Made by a program: the position numbers and the translations under genes
NCBI RefSeq assembly: GCF_001571045.1
Contig: NZ_BCSV01000002.1
Location: 62,001-126,000, forward strand
Length of the DNA stretch: 64,000 nt
Reading direction: 5' to 3'
Source: Curtobacterium ammoniigenes NBRC 101786
Lineage (GTDB): Bacteria > Actinomycetota > Actinomycetes > Actinomycetales > Microbacteriaceae
The notes under the pieces: generated by a model
The model's input: the letters and a program-made list of their open reading frames with translations, nothing else
The model's database searches: none
Told to the model about the DNA's origin: nothing
Part shown: positions 55,384 to 63,602 of the stretch, piece by piece
Numbering within the stretch: the stretch's first letter is position 1
Layout: the number at the start of each line of letters is the position of its first letter

Positions 55384-56640
55384 TCACGCGTTGGATTCGA
55401 CGACGCGTGCATTGGTGAAACGAGAGGGTTGCACGAAGAGCATCACGATGATCGCGATGATCGGCAGGAGCGTCAGCTGCACCAACCCAGCGCCGCCCCA
55501 CCCGACGCTTCCAACCAGGGCCGAAAACAGGTAGCCGGCGACAGCGGACGGGATGTAAAACGCCGCAACGAACACCCCGGAGGCGCGGCCCACACGCTCG
55601 GGCCGAACGGATCGCTGGATGGCCGAATACACGTTGACGAAGCAGAATCCGCTCGCGATAGCGCCCTCGAGGAACGCCAGAACGTCCTGGCCGCCGTGAT
55701 TCGTCGGACCGTTGAACAGCAGATATCCCACAATGCAGCCCGCGATGAGCGCTGCGATGAGGATCCACTTCTGGTTGAACCGATCACCCAGGTACCCCGC
55801 CGGAATACCAAGCAGCGCCCCCAGACCGAACATGCTCGCCGCGAATCCCGCCTGAACCTGCGTGAAGTGCAGCTGGGTCTGCAGGAACGTCGGATACAGA
55901 CCAATGAATCCGTACATCGCCAATCCGATCAGCGCAGCGGCTACCGCCAGCAGGAGGATGTTCCGATTCACCATTCGGTCGGGCACATGGGCCAAAGCTC
56001 GGCTTGAGAGCGATGCAGGCGCTTCCTGCTGTTCGGTGAAACTCTTCCGAATGAAGATCACGATCAAAATCGCGATGAAAATCCCAAGCCCCGCGTAGGT
56101 GTAAAACGGGGTTCGCCAGCCCGACGAGGCAAGGTGTGCGCCCAGTTGGGGGCCAATATAACCACCGAGCCCATACGCGAAGTTCAGCGTGCCCAGCGCC
56201 AAAGACCGATTCGCGAAAAAGTACGCGCCGACCGCGGAGAACAGCGCTGCGTTCTGCATCGCCTCACCCACACCTGACAGCGCGCGATACGCGAACATAT
56301 CGCCAAATCCGTGCGACATCGCCGTCAACAGCGTGAACATGGAGTAGATCACAATGCCGATCAGCATCACGGTCTTCCGCGAGAACCGATCGAGCAGGAT
56401 GCCACTCGGGATGCCGGCAACGCCGATGCCCAGGGTAAAGATCGTTGCGAGCAGACCGCCGCTCGGCAGCGAGAAGCCGAACTCCTTGACGATGCTCGGC
56501 AGCACGACGGGAAACACCTGTCGATCCATGGCATTCACGACGTAGGAAGCGGCCACGAGCACGAGGCTCGCGATCGCGATCCAGGGGGCGAGTTTCACCA
56601 AGCGCCCTTCAGCGCTGGCAGGGACGGACGGCTGTGTCAC
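55384..56640 (-). CDS. MFS transporter
   Basis: 418 residues with 12 membrane helices, motif A as GILLDRFSRKTVMLIG between helices 2 and 3. Likely proton-driven uptake of the operon's substrate (acid/amide). GTG at 56640 with AGGAG five to six bases upstream. First gene of the minus-strand operon; a strong promoter lies 50-80 bases upstream. Confidence 0.9.
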   Translation of the reverse strand: MTQPSVPASAEGRLVKLAPWIAIASLVLVAASYVVNAMDRQVFPVVLPSIVKEFGFSLPSGGLLATIFTLGIGVAGIPSGILLDRFSRKTVMLIGIVIYSMFTLLTAMSHGFGDMFAYRALSGVGEAMQNAALFSAVGAYFFANRSLALGTLNFAYGLGGYIGPQLGAHLASSGWRTPFYTYAGLGIFIAILIVIFIRKSFTEQQEAPASLSSRALAHVPDRMVNRNILLLAVAAALIGLAMYGFIGLYPTFLQTQLHFTQVQAGFAASMFGLGALLGIPAGYLGDRFNQKWILIAALIAGCIVGYLLFNGPTNHGGQDVLAFLEGAIASGFCFVNVYSAIQRSVRPERVGRASGVFVAAFYIPSAVAGYLFSALVGSVGWGGAGLVQLTLLPIIAIIVMLFVQPSRFTNARVVESNA

Positions 56641-56695
56641 GGGTGCTCCTAGATTCGTTCGGCTGCGAGTGGATCAGGATGGCGCTTTCGTGTAC

Positions 56696-56724
56696 TTTAT
56701 AAGATGCAATCTACGAACTGTCAA
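56696..56724 (-). promoter_or_regulatory. Sigma-70-type promoter of the catabolic operon
   Basis: On the minus strand: -35 TTGACA (56719-56724), exactly 17 bases, -10 TATAAA (56696-56701). A short palindrome AGATGCAATCT (56702-56712) lies between the two boxes and could be the operator of the GntR regulator encoded nearby. Confidence 0.75.
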
Positions 56725-56766
56725 CACCCCTCCGCCCTGGATGATTGCGCGGACCGAGAGGACAAC

Positions 56767-57813
56767 GTGGCCCACTCCGAGCTTCCCCACGTCGCTGTCG
56801 CATCCCTCGGCGGCACGATCACGATGACCGGCACCGGCGGAGTGCGCCCTACGCTGACTGCCGCCGACCTGGTCGCCGCAGTACCTGGTGTCGCCGACCT
56901 CGCACAGTTGGACGCCGTCACCCTCGCCACCGTCCCGGGTGCCTCCCTGCGGCTTGCAGACCTAGAACGGGCGCTCCGCTGGGCGCAAGATCGTGTCACG
57001 GCAGGCGCAACGGGAGTGGTGATCGCGCAGGGCACGGACACTATCGAGGAGACTGCCTACTGGCTGCACCTGCACTGGGACGTGGCGGCACCGCTCGTCA
57101 TCACCGGAGCGATGCGGCCCCCGGCCGCCGCGTCCGCCGATGGCCCGGCGAACCTGCTGGCGGCGGTCGCGGTTGCCGCCGACGCAGGCGCGAGAAATCG
57201 TGGCGTCCTCGTCGTTCTCGACCAGCAGATCCACGCGGCCGCGCTCGTGCGCAAACAGAGCACCACCGCCTTGAACGCCTTCCAATCCCCGACCGCGCCG
57301 CTCGGCGCCGTCAACGAGAACCGGGTCGTGTTCTTTTCCCCTGCTCACCTACGGACCGTGCTCTCGCTCGGAGAGCATCCGGCGCGCGTCGCTGCGATCG
57401 GCACCGGCATCGATGACGACGGCAGCCTCATCGATGCGGCAGCCGCAGCAGGCGTCGACGGAATCGTCATCGCAGCCTTCGGGGCCGGGCATCTCCCTGA
57501 GCGGGTCGCAGACGCTGCAGCTCAGGCGGCACGAACCATTCCAGTGGTTATTGCCTCGCGCACCGGCAGCAGCAGGACCCTCCGCGCAACGTACGGCTTC
57601 CCCGGCTCAGAACAAGACCTCTCCGCCCGCGGATTGCTCCTTGCTGCGTGGCTCGACCCCGCCAAAGCTCGGATCCTCTTAGCCGCGCTCCTCCAAAACG
57701 GCCTTCAGGGCACGGAACTTCGCAAGCAGTTCAACGCTTACGCGGATCCGTTCGCCTCCACATCTGACACGTATAACGGCAGCGGCTGCGATGATAAAGC
57801 GTCGTCGGCCTAG
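56767..57813 (+). CDS. L-asparaginase-family amidase
   Basis: 348 residues in the type II/AnsA fold: ASLGGTITM with the nucleophile Thr, IAQGTDTIEETAYWL with the second Thr-Asp pair, TGAMRPPAAASADGPANLLAAVA, and the Lys-containing RKQSTTALNAF loop. GTG at 56767 chosen because GAGAGGAC lies just upstream; ATG 56704 lies in the promoter. It converts an amide to the acid and ammonia; substrate may not be asparagine given its context. Divergent from the catabolic operon. Confidence 0.85.
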   Translation: MAHSELPHVAVASLGGTITMTGTGGVRPTLTAADLVAAVPGVADLAQLDAVTLATVPGASLRLADLERALRWAQDRVTAGATGVVIAQGTDTIEETAYWLHLHWDVAAPLVITGAMRPPAAASADGPANLLAAVAVAADAGARNRGVLVVLDQQIHAAALVRKQSTTALNAFQSPTAPLGAVNENRVVFFSPAHLRTVLSLGEHPARVAAIGTGIDDDGSLIDAAAAAGVDGIVIAAFGAGHLPERVADAAAQAARTIPVVIASRTGSSRTLRATYGFPGSEQDLSARGLLLAAWLDPAKARILLAALLQNGLQGTELRKQFNAYADPFASTSDTYNGSGCDDKASSA

Positions 57814-57832
57814 CTGAAGGGGGACCTCCACC

Positions 57833-58528
57833 ATGACTCTGGTCGGACTCACACCCGCATCTCGAAACCGCACGGCCCACCAGTACGCCAAGCAAGCCAT
57901 CCGCGACGCCATCCTCGACGGCACTCTCGCCGCCGGCGCGCACCTGGTCCAAAGCGAGCTTGCAACCCAACTCGGCGTCAGCACCACACCCGTCCGCGAA
58001 GCGCTCCGCGACCTCGCAACCGAAGGGCTTGTCCACTTCGACGCGCACCGTGGGGCGCTCGTCCGAGAACTCGACATCCGAGAAGTCGAAGAGATCTACG
58101 AGCTCCGAATCCTCCTCGAACCCGTCATGATCCGCCGAATGAATGGACACATCACACCGGCGGCTCTCGCCGAAGCCGAACGACTGCACCACATCATGAC
58201 CGCGGAACGCAGCATCCCCGCGTGGGTCGAACTGAACCGTCAGTTCCACGCAGCCCTCAGCGGCCCAGCCGACGAATCCCGGCTCAGCAGTGTCCTCACC
58301 GGCTTGCGCGATGGAGCCGCACCATGGGTGCGCCTCTCACTCGGCACCGGTGAGGGACGCATCGAACAGTCACTCGTCGAACACGCCGAACTCCTCCGCC
58401 TCTACAAGTCGGCAGACGTTGACGCTATCGTCGACGCAACCGTCGGCCACCTTCGTGAGACGCTCCGCCTGACACAGGAAGCCCACGCCGCCGAGCAGAG
58501 CGCGCACGCAACCCAAGGACCCACATGA
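57833..58528 (+). CDS. GntR-family regulator (FadR/FCD type)
   Basis: 231 residues. N-terminal winged HTH (HQYAKQAIRDAILDGTLAAGAHLVQSELATQLGVSTTPVREALRDLATEGLV) and a C-terminal FCD domain with likely metal-binding residues (ELNRQFHAALSG, EHAELLRLY). It likely controls the divergent operon and the asparaginase gene in response to the substrate. AAGGGGG site before the ATG. 19 bases after the amidase gene. Confidence 0.92.
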   Translation: MTLVGLTPASRNRTAHQYAKQAIRDAILDGTLAAGAHLVQSELATQLGVSTTPVREALRDLATEGLVHFDAHRGALVRELDIREVEEIYELRILLEPVMIRRMNGHITPAALAEAERLHHIMTAERSIPAWVELNRQFHAALSGPADESRLSSVLTGLRDGAAPWVRLSLGTGEGRIEQSLVEHAELLRLYKSADVDAIVDATVGHLRETLRLTQEAHAAEQSAHATQGPT

Positions 58529-58720
58529 CTGGCCCCGCAATTCCTAGCTAATCCGCCGACCGCCCACTTTTCCTGGTCCTAGACGGTGTCCCGCGGGCAT
58601 TCCTGTGAGCTCGCAATATCGGAAATGACAGCGCCGCGACGCGCTAGCCGAAACCCGCCGCGGTGGCGTCCCTCTGAGTGGTGGAGTTTCTCAACACCGT
58701 GCGAGGTTCAGCTGTTGTGA

Positions 58721-59944
58721 TTATGCCGCAGCGAGTTCGGGGATCGCGACCTCCTCTTCGGTGGTGTTCAGCAGCTTCATGGAGTGCTCGCTGAAGTAGC
58801 GGCGGTCGGCGCCGTCCCACTCGTCGTGTTGCTCGATCAGGACGTGGCCGGCCAGGCGGAGCAGCGCGGCCGGGTTCGGGAACGTGCCGACCACATCGGT
58901 GCGGCGTTTGATCTCCTTGTTGACCCGTTCGAGTGGGTTCGTGGACCAGATCTGCCGCCAGTGCTGCTGCGGGAATCCGCTGAACGCGAGGATGTCGTTC
59001 TTGGCGTCTTCGAGCATCTCCGCGATCTTCGGGTGCGAGCGCGTGAGCATGCGAACGACTTCGTGAAACTGGGCGAAGACGTGCTCGGTGTCGGGTTGGG
59101 CGAAGATGGTGCGGATGATCGAGGCGACCATCGGGCCGGCGGCTTTGGGGATGGTGGCGAGCACGTTCCGCATGAAATGGACACGGCATCGTTGCCAGCT
59201 CGAGCCGACGAACACCGTCTCGATCGCGGCGATGAGCCCGGTGTGCGCGTCGCTGATGACGAGCTTCACGCCGTCCAGTCCGCGGGCTTTCAGCGAGCGG
59301 AGGAACGTTGTCCAAAACGGTTGCGACTCGGTGTCGCCAACCTCGAAGCCCAGGACTTCCCGGCGCCCGTCGGCAGCGACGCCGATCGCGACGACGACCG
59401 CTTGGGACACGACCCGCCGGCCGATCCTCGCTTTGCAATAGGTCGCATCGAGGAACACATAGGGGTAGGTCGTGTCGCCCAGGGGTCGGTCGCGGAACGC
59501 GGCGACGTCCTCGTCAAAGGCGCCGCAGATCCGCGACACCTCCGACTTCGAGATCCCGGTGTCCGCACCGAGCGCCTTGACCAGGTCGTCGACCTTCCGC
59601 GTCGAGACGCCGTGCACATACGCTTCCATCACGACCGCGAACAGGGCCTGATCGACCCGGCGGCGCCGTTCTAGCAGCGATGGGAAGAACGTCCCCTGCC
59701 GCAACTTCGGGATCCGCAACTCCAGATCCCCGGCGGTCGTGGTGAGCGTCCTCGGGCGGGTGCCGTTACGTTGCGTGGTTCGAGCCGGTGTCCGTTCGAA
59801 CGGGGCAGCGCCGATGAACGCGGCCGCTTCCGCGTCGATCAGCTCTTGGTAGAGCGTCTCGGTCGCGACCCGGATCCGATCATTCACATCGGTCAGTTTC
59901 AGTTCCCCGAGCAACTCGAGGAGGGCAGACTGGTCAAGAGCCAT
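58721..59944 (-). CDS. IS256-family transposase
   Basis: 407 residues, full length. The DDE residues are visible: Asp in YPYVFLDATYCKAR, Asp in LVISDAHTGL, Glu in STNPLERVNKEIKRRTDVVG, and the RCRVHFMRNVL C/H motif before the insertion. The ATG at 59944 lies inside a 13-bp inverted repeat. The element separates the catabolic module from the oxidoreductase operon. Confidence 0.95.
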   Translation of the reverse strand: MALDQSALLELLGELKLTDVNDRIRVATETLYQELIDAEAAAFIGAAPFERTPARTTQRNGTRPRTLTTTAGDLELRIPKLRQGTFFPSLLERRRRVDQALFAVVMEAYVHGVSTRKVDDLVKALGADTGISKSEVSRICGAFDEDVAAFRDRPLGDTTYPYVFLDATYCKARIGRRVVSQAVVVAIGVAADGRREVLGFEVGDTESQPFWTTFLRSLKARGLDGVKLVISDAHTGLIAAIETVFVGSSWQRCRVHFMRNVLATIPKAAGPMVASIIRTIFAQPDTEHVFAQFHEVVRMLTRSHPKIAEMLEDAKNDILAFSGFPQQHWRQIWSTNPLERVNKEIKRRTDVVGTFPNPAALLRLAGHVLIEQHDEWDGADRRYFSEHSMKLLNTTEEEVAIPELAAA

Positions 59945-60006
59945 CGTGCGTTGTGTCCTTCTGTGAGATTCCTAGACAGTTCTCACTGACCATCGCACGA
60001 TGGCTC
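59938..60006 (-). promoter_or_regulatory. Long inverted repeat over the transposase start
   Basis: GAGCCATCGTGCG at 59938-59950 is exactly complementary to 59994-60006, separated by 43 bases. In a transcript entering from outside, the ATG of the transposase would lie in the stem, so translation would be blocked. This is a known protective device of insertion elements. Confidence 0.65.
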
Positions 60007-60192
60007 ACCACGTCCACGACGCGACACTCGAGCCCGAGATCTACACCACTCCCCGGGACGTCACCGACTCAGGCCGACCCCTACCGTCGACGATGTCGTC
60101 ATCGCCACGGCATGACGACAACGGACCTAGCACAGCGGGCTGGCCCGTCGTGCCGGCTCGTGGATGCTTTTCTCATGCAGCCAGTGTACAGA

Positions 60193-60408
60193 TTATTCAC
60201 AGACTAACCAGAGTTGCTGCGACGGCAGCCGACGTCGCGACACCGGGTCGTTCCCCGCGGTCGATCTGGTCCGGCCCCAGTTATTGATCGACGCGGCGCT
60301 GACGCCGAGCTGGACACCGGCCGTCCTGATGGGTTTACCGGCGCGGACGAGTGCGACAGCCCGTCGACCGAACTCCGGTGGAAACGGCCGCGGCGTGGCA
60401 AGAGCATC
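60193..60408 (-). pseudogene. IS3-type OrfA (transposase HTH) remnant
   Basis: A fragment reading PFPPEFGRRAVALVRAGKPIRTAGVQLGVSAASINNWGRT matches the N-terminal HTH of IS3-family OrfA transposases. No start codon; an in-frame TGA precedes it at 60409-60411 and the rest of the element is absent. The 565-base gap between the IS256 transposase and the next gene contains only this and the hairpin. Confidence 0.75.
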
Positions 60409-60510
60409 TCAGAACAGGCCCGATCCTCAAACAATCGCGGGTAACCGAACCATGGGCACGTCATCAAGTCAACCAAACCTGCAGCAGTCCCGTCCCCACC
60501 ACCGTCGGTG

Positions 60511-61641
60511 TCAGCGGCGAGCCTCAAACGTTCGAGCAAGCGCGCTGGGCGCAGATTGCCACGCACGCCGACCAGAGTCCACGGTTCCACCGCCCCGAGC
60601 GGCGTCGGCGATGAGGAGTGAAAGGTATTGGTCCTCCGCCGCGTCCGCGAGACCGTAAAAGCCGCGCCCGTTCTGAGCGAAGGCCGCCATTTTGGTGAGG
60701 ACCGTTGCGATCGCGACCTCGTCGTCGGAGAGTCGAGCCGGGGCGAACGGGTTGTCATACACGACTCGTTCTGCGAGAGTGATGCGGCGGAGGAAGCGGC
60801 CTTCGAGGTCGCCGTCGATACCCGTCTCCTCACGATGCAGCCGGAGCCGAACAACGTCGCCGATGCCGCGCGCGAAGGTGACATTGTCGTCGACAATCTC
60901 TCCTCGCTCCCCTGAGACGGAGAAGTGTCGCGTTCTAATGGGAGAGAAGTACTGCTCCTCGTCGAAGTCGTAAAGCGCTAGCGCGCCTCGATCCGGGAAG
61001 GCGAGCCGGGCGGATACCCGCTCGGTACTGCGAATCGTCGGGCTCGCATCCCATCCGCGCCGTCCCAGTGTCGAGAGGACGCGGTCAGTGAACCTGTCCG
61101 CCGAGATGGTCACCCGCTCGAATCCGATACCGAGCGCCGCGCGCAGGAGACTGACGCCGTGGTAGTAGTGGGCCACCGATGAGAACGCTGCGTGTGGCGG
61201 TCCGATCAGCCCGGAGTGCACGACTGCGAGGCGGGCGGCGTGCTGTGGCTGATATCGGTATTGCTCGGCGAGCTGGACTGGCGCATCAACCGGTATGTCC
61301 CGAAGCAGATCCGTCAGGGAGTCTCGGTCGGGGGCAATCGGTGTTTCCACGAGCGTGGGGATACCGCGCCACGCCAGGTCGCGCACCCATGTGGGAGTCG
61401 CATCCGCGCTCACACACACGATCACGAAATCGAACTTCCCGTGCGCCAGGAATCGCTCGGCGTCGGCCACAGCGTGAACGCGATGCCTGGTGGCGAACGT
61501 TTGCGCCGCTTCGTCCGATCGGGACAGCGCTGCTTGGATCTCGACGCGGTCCGGGATCGCCGCGGCGACATCGGCGAACATCCCCGCACGCCACCCCGTA
61601 CCGATGATGCCGACGCGCGCGGGCGTCCGGGTCGCGGTCAT
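60511..61641 (-). CDS. Gfo/Idh/MocA-family oxidoreductase
   Basis: 376 residues. The N-terminal Rossmann domain starts VGIIGTGWRAGMFADVAAAIP and keeps VETPIAPDRDSL in place of the usual EKP motif (Lys replaced by Thr). The C-terminal beta domain includes LAEQYRYQPQHAARLAVVHSGLIGPP. Likely NAD-dependent oxidation or reduction of a sugar or polyol. Coupled to the aldo/keto reductase upstream (ATGA). Confidence 0.85.
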   Translation of the reverse strand: MTATRTPARVGIIGTGWRAGMFADVAAAIPDRVEIQAALSRSDEAAQTFATRHRVHAVADAERFLAHGKFDFVIVCVSADATPTWVRDLAWRGIPTLVETPIAPDRDSLTDLLRDIPVDAPVQLAEQYRYQPQHAARLAVVHSGLIGPPHAAFSSVAHYYHGVSLLRAALGIGFERVTISADRFTDRVLSTLGRRGWDASPTIRSTERVSARLAFPDRGALALYDFDEEQYFSPIRTRHFSVSGERGEIVDDNVTFARGIGDVVRLRLHREETGIDGDLEGRFLRRITLAERVVYDNPFAPARLSDDEVAIATVLTKMAAFAQNGRGFYGLADAAEDQYLSLLIADAARGGGTVDSGRRAWQSAPSALARTFEARR

Positions 61642-62591
61642 TGGAGGACCATTTCGATTGCGGCGAGTTCCGCCGTTGAGAGCGGAGGCGCGGTGAGTAT
61701 GTGCATGTTCTGCTCCAACTGCTCAACGCTGCTTGCGCCAATGATCGCGGACGTGACCGCTGGGTCCCGAAGAACCCATGTCAGCGCGAATTGGGACAGG
61801 GTTTGCGCGCGTTCCGCGGCAAGAGCGTTCAACGCGTGGGCGGTGCGGAGGTACGTCTGGGTGATGTCGGCGCGGTGCAGGAATGGGCTCGTCGTGGCCC
61901 GCGATCCGTCGGGAGTGCCGCCGCCAAGATAGCGGTCGGTGAGAAGCCCTTGGGCAAGGGGGGAGAACACGGTGGTGCCGATGCTCAGTTCGGTCAGTAC
62001 GTGCTGGAGAGTGTGCTCGTACGTGCGGTCGAGCATGGAGTATCGCGTCTGATGCAGCACGGCCGGCGTCCCGTTGCGTGTCAGCGCTGACTGCGCTGCA
62101 CGAGTCTGCTCGGCGTCGTAGTTCGACAGGGCCGGGTAGAGCGCCTTTCCGCTCTGAAGAGCTCTCGTCAGCGCACCCATGGTCTCCTCGATGGGCGTGT
62201 TCGGGTCAGGGCGGTGTGAGTAGAAGATGTCGACGTATTCGACGCCGAGGCGGCTGAGGCTCTGATGCAGCGACGCGAGCATCGATTTGCGCGAGCCGCC
62301 GTCGCCGTAGGGGCCTTCCCACATGCGGTAGCCCGCCTTGGTTGCGATGACGATCTCGTCACGGTACCGGTGAAGGTCCCTGCGGAGGATCCGTCCGAAG
62401 GTTTCTTCTGCTGCTCCGGGGGGTGGGCCGTAGTTGTTGGCGAGGTCGAAGTGAGTGATGCCAAGGTCGAAGGCGCGCAGCACGATCGCACGTTGGGTGT
62501 CGAGGTCGCGATCTGTGCCGAAATTGTGCCAGAGCCCGAGGGAAAGCTCGGGTAGCGTGAGGCCGCTCCCACTTGCTCGGCGGTATTGCAT
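61638..62591 (-). CDS. Aldo/keto reductase (YghZ-like)
   Basis: 317 residues, (beta/alpha)8 barrel. LGLWHNFGTDRDLDTQRAIVLRAFDLGITHFDLANNYG has the catalytic Asp/Tyr; then VIATKAGYRMWEGPYGDGGSRKSM (Lys), IFYSHRPDPNTPIEETM (His) and the end IIGASSVEQLEQNM for NADPH. Close in pattern to L-glyceraldehyde-3-phosphate reductases. Confidence 0.9.
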   Translation of the reverse strand: MQYRRASGSGLTLPELSLGLWHNFGTDRDLDTQRAIVLRAFDLGITHFDLANNYGPPPGAAEETFGRILRRDLHRYRDEIVIATKAGYRMWEGPYGDGGSRKSMLASLHQSLSRLGVEYVDIFYSHRPDPNTPIEETMGALTRALQSGKALYPALSNYDAEQTRAAQSALTRNGTPAVLHQTRYSMLDRTYEHTLQHVLTELSIGTTVFSPLAQGLLTDRYLGGGTPDGSRATTSPFLHRADITQTYLRTAHALNALAAERAQTLSQFALTWVLRDPAVTSAIIGASSVEQLEQNMHILTAPPLSTAELAAIEMVLQ

Positions 62592-62623
62592 TTGTTCGTA
62601 GCGGCTGTCGGCGGCGTGGTGCG

Positions 62624-63598
62624 TCAGCGGGATGCTCCTTCGTCAAGGGCCGCAGCCGATGATGGTCGGAGGGCTTCAATGTCATCCCAGAGCCCGGGAG
62701 GGATCGGTTCGGCGGCGTAGCGCACGCTCTGCTCCCATCGGGCGCGGTCCGAAGCGCCAACGATCGTGGAGTGCACGCGAGGTTCTCGCATACTGAACTG
62801 CAGCGCTGCCGCGCCCACCGAGACACCCGCCTCGTCACACAGACGCTGGATCCCGTGGAATGCGGCAGCGGTCTCGGAGTGCAGGGGCCGGTATCCGTAG
62901 CTGTTTGCGAAGCGTCGATCGCCGGTGAGGATGCCGCCGCCGTAGGGTGCTGCGTTGAACACGCCGATCCGGCGCTCTGCCGCGACGTCCAGCAGTTGGT
63001 CAGCGGATCGGTCCAGGAGCGTGAACCGGTTGTGGGTGACGACGGCGTCGAACAGCCCTGTGCGGAGGAAGCGTTCGAGCATGCGAACGGGACCTCCTGA
63101 GATGCCGATGTGCGCGGTGATGCCGACGTCGCGCATCGCGACGAGGGCATCGACGGGACCGCCTCGGGCCATTGCCCGCTCGAAGCCGATCTGTTCGGGG
63201 TCGTGTAGGTAGAGCATCTGGAGGTGCGAGAGACGAAGCCGCGCCCGCGACTCGTCGAGGGATCGCCGCATCTGCTCCGCGCTGAAGTCGCCGTCGGAGA
63301 GCCGCCGATCCAGTTTGGTTTGCAGAAGCTGCCCGGGCTTCAGCCCGTTCGCCCGTTCGAGGGCATCACCGATCAGGTGTTCGGCCAGCGATCCTCCGTA
63401 GATGTTGGACGTGTCGAGGGCGCTGACCGGCAGAGTGCCGTTGAAGAAGGCGTCCGCGAGGTCCGCGATCCGCTGATCCCGATGGGCGGGCGATTCGTCG
63501 GCTCTGAGCGGTCCCCAGTTCGACGTGCCGAGGGTGACCGCCGACACCTTCAGGTCGGTGCCTCCGAGAGGTCGTTGTTCTGCAGGGTCGGCGGTCAC
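62624..63598 (-). CDS. Aldo/keto reductase (aldose dehydrogenase-like)
   Basis: 324 residues. Start PLGGTDLKVSAVTLGTSNWGP; ALDTSNIYGGSLAEHLIGDAL (Asp/Tyr), TKLDRRLSDG (Lys), LYLHDPEQIGF (His), and STIVGASDRARWEQSV. Resembles D-threo-aldose (L-fucose/galactose) dehydrogenases. GTG at 63598, four bases after the glycosidase stop, chosen over upstream 63640. Confidence 0.88.
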   Translation of the reverse strand: MTADPAEQRPLGGTDLKVSAVTLGTSNWGPLRADESPAHRDQRIADLADAFFNGTLPVSALDTSNIYGGSLAEHLIGDALERANGLKPGQLLQTKLDRRLSDGDFSAEQMRRSLDESRARLRLSHLQMLYLHDPEQIGFERAMARGGPVDALVAMRDVGITAHIGISGGPVRMLERFLRTGLFDAVVTHNRFTLLDRSADQLLDVAAERRIGVFNAAPYGGGILTGDRRFANSYGYRPLHSETAAAFHGIQRLCDEAGVSVGAAALQFSMREPRVHSTIVGASDRARWEQSVRYAAEPIPPGLWDDIEALRPSSAAALDEGASR

Positions 63599-63602
63599 GG
63601 TG

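Larger units (their letters stand above)
58670..60006. mobile_element. IS256-family insertion element (ends approximate)
   Basis: One transposase gene with about 50-70 bases on each side. Imperfect end sequences TGGAGTTTCTCAACA (left) and TAGGAATCTCACA (right, minus strand) may be its inverted repeats but a target duplication was not resolved. The perfect hairpin at its right side (59938-60006) probably belongs to the element. Confidence 0.65.

Noticed and set aside
60000..60287. Frames between the IS element and the OrfA remnant
   Set aside because: Low-complexity translations, no start signals; they overlap the remnant on the other strand.
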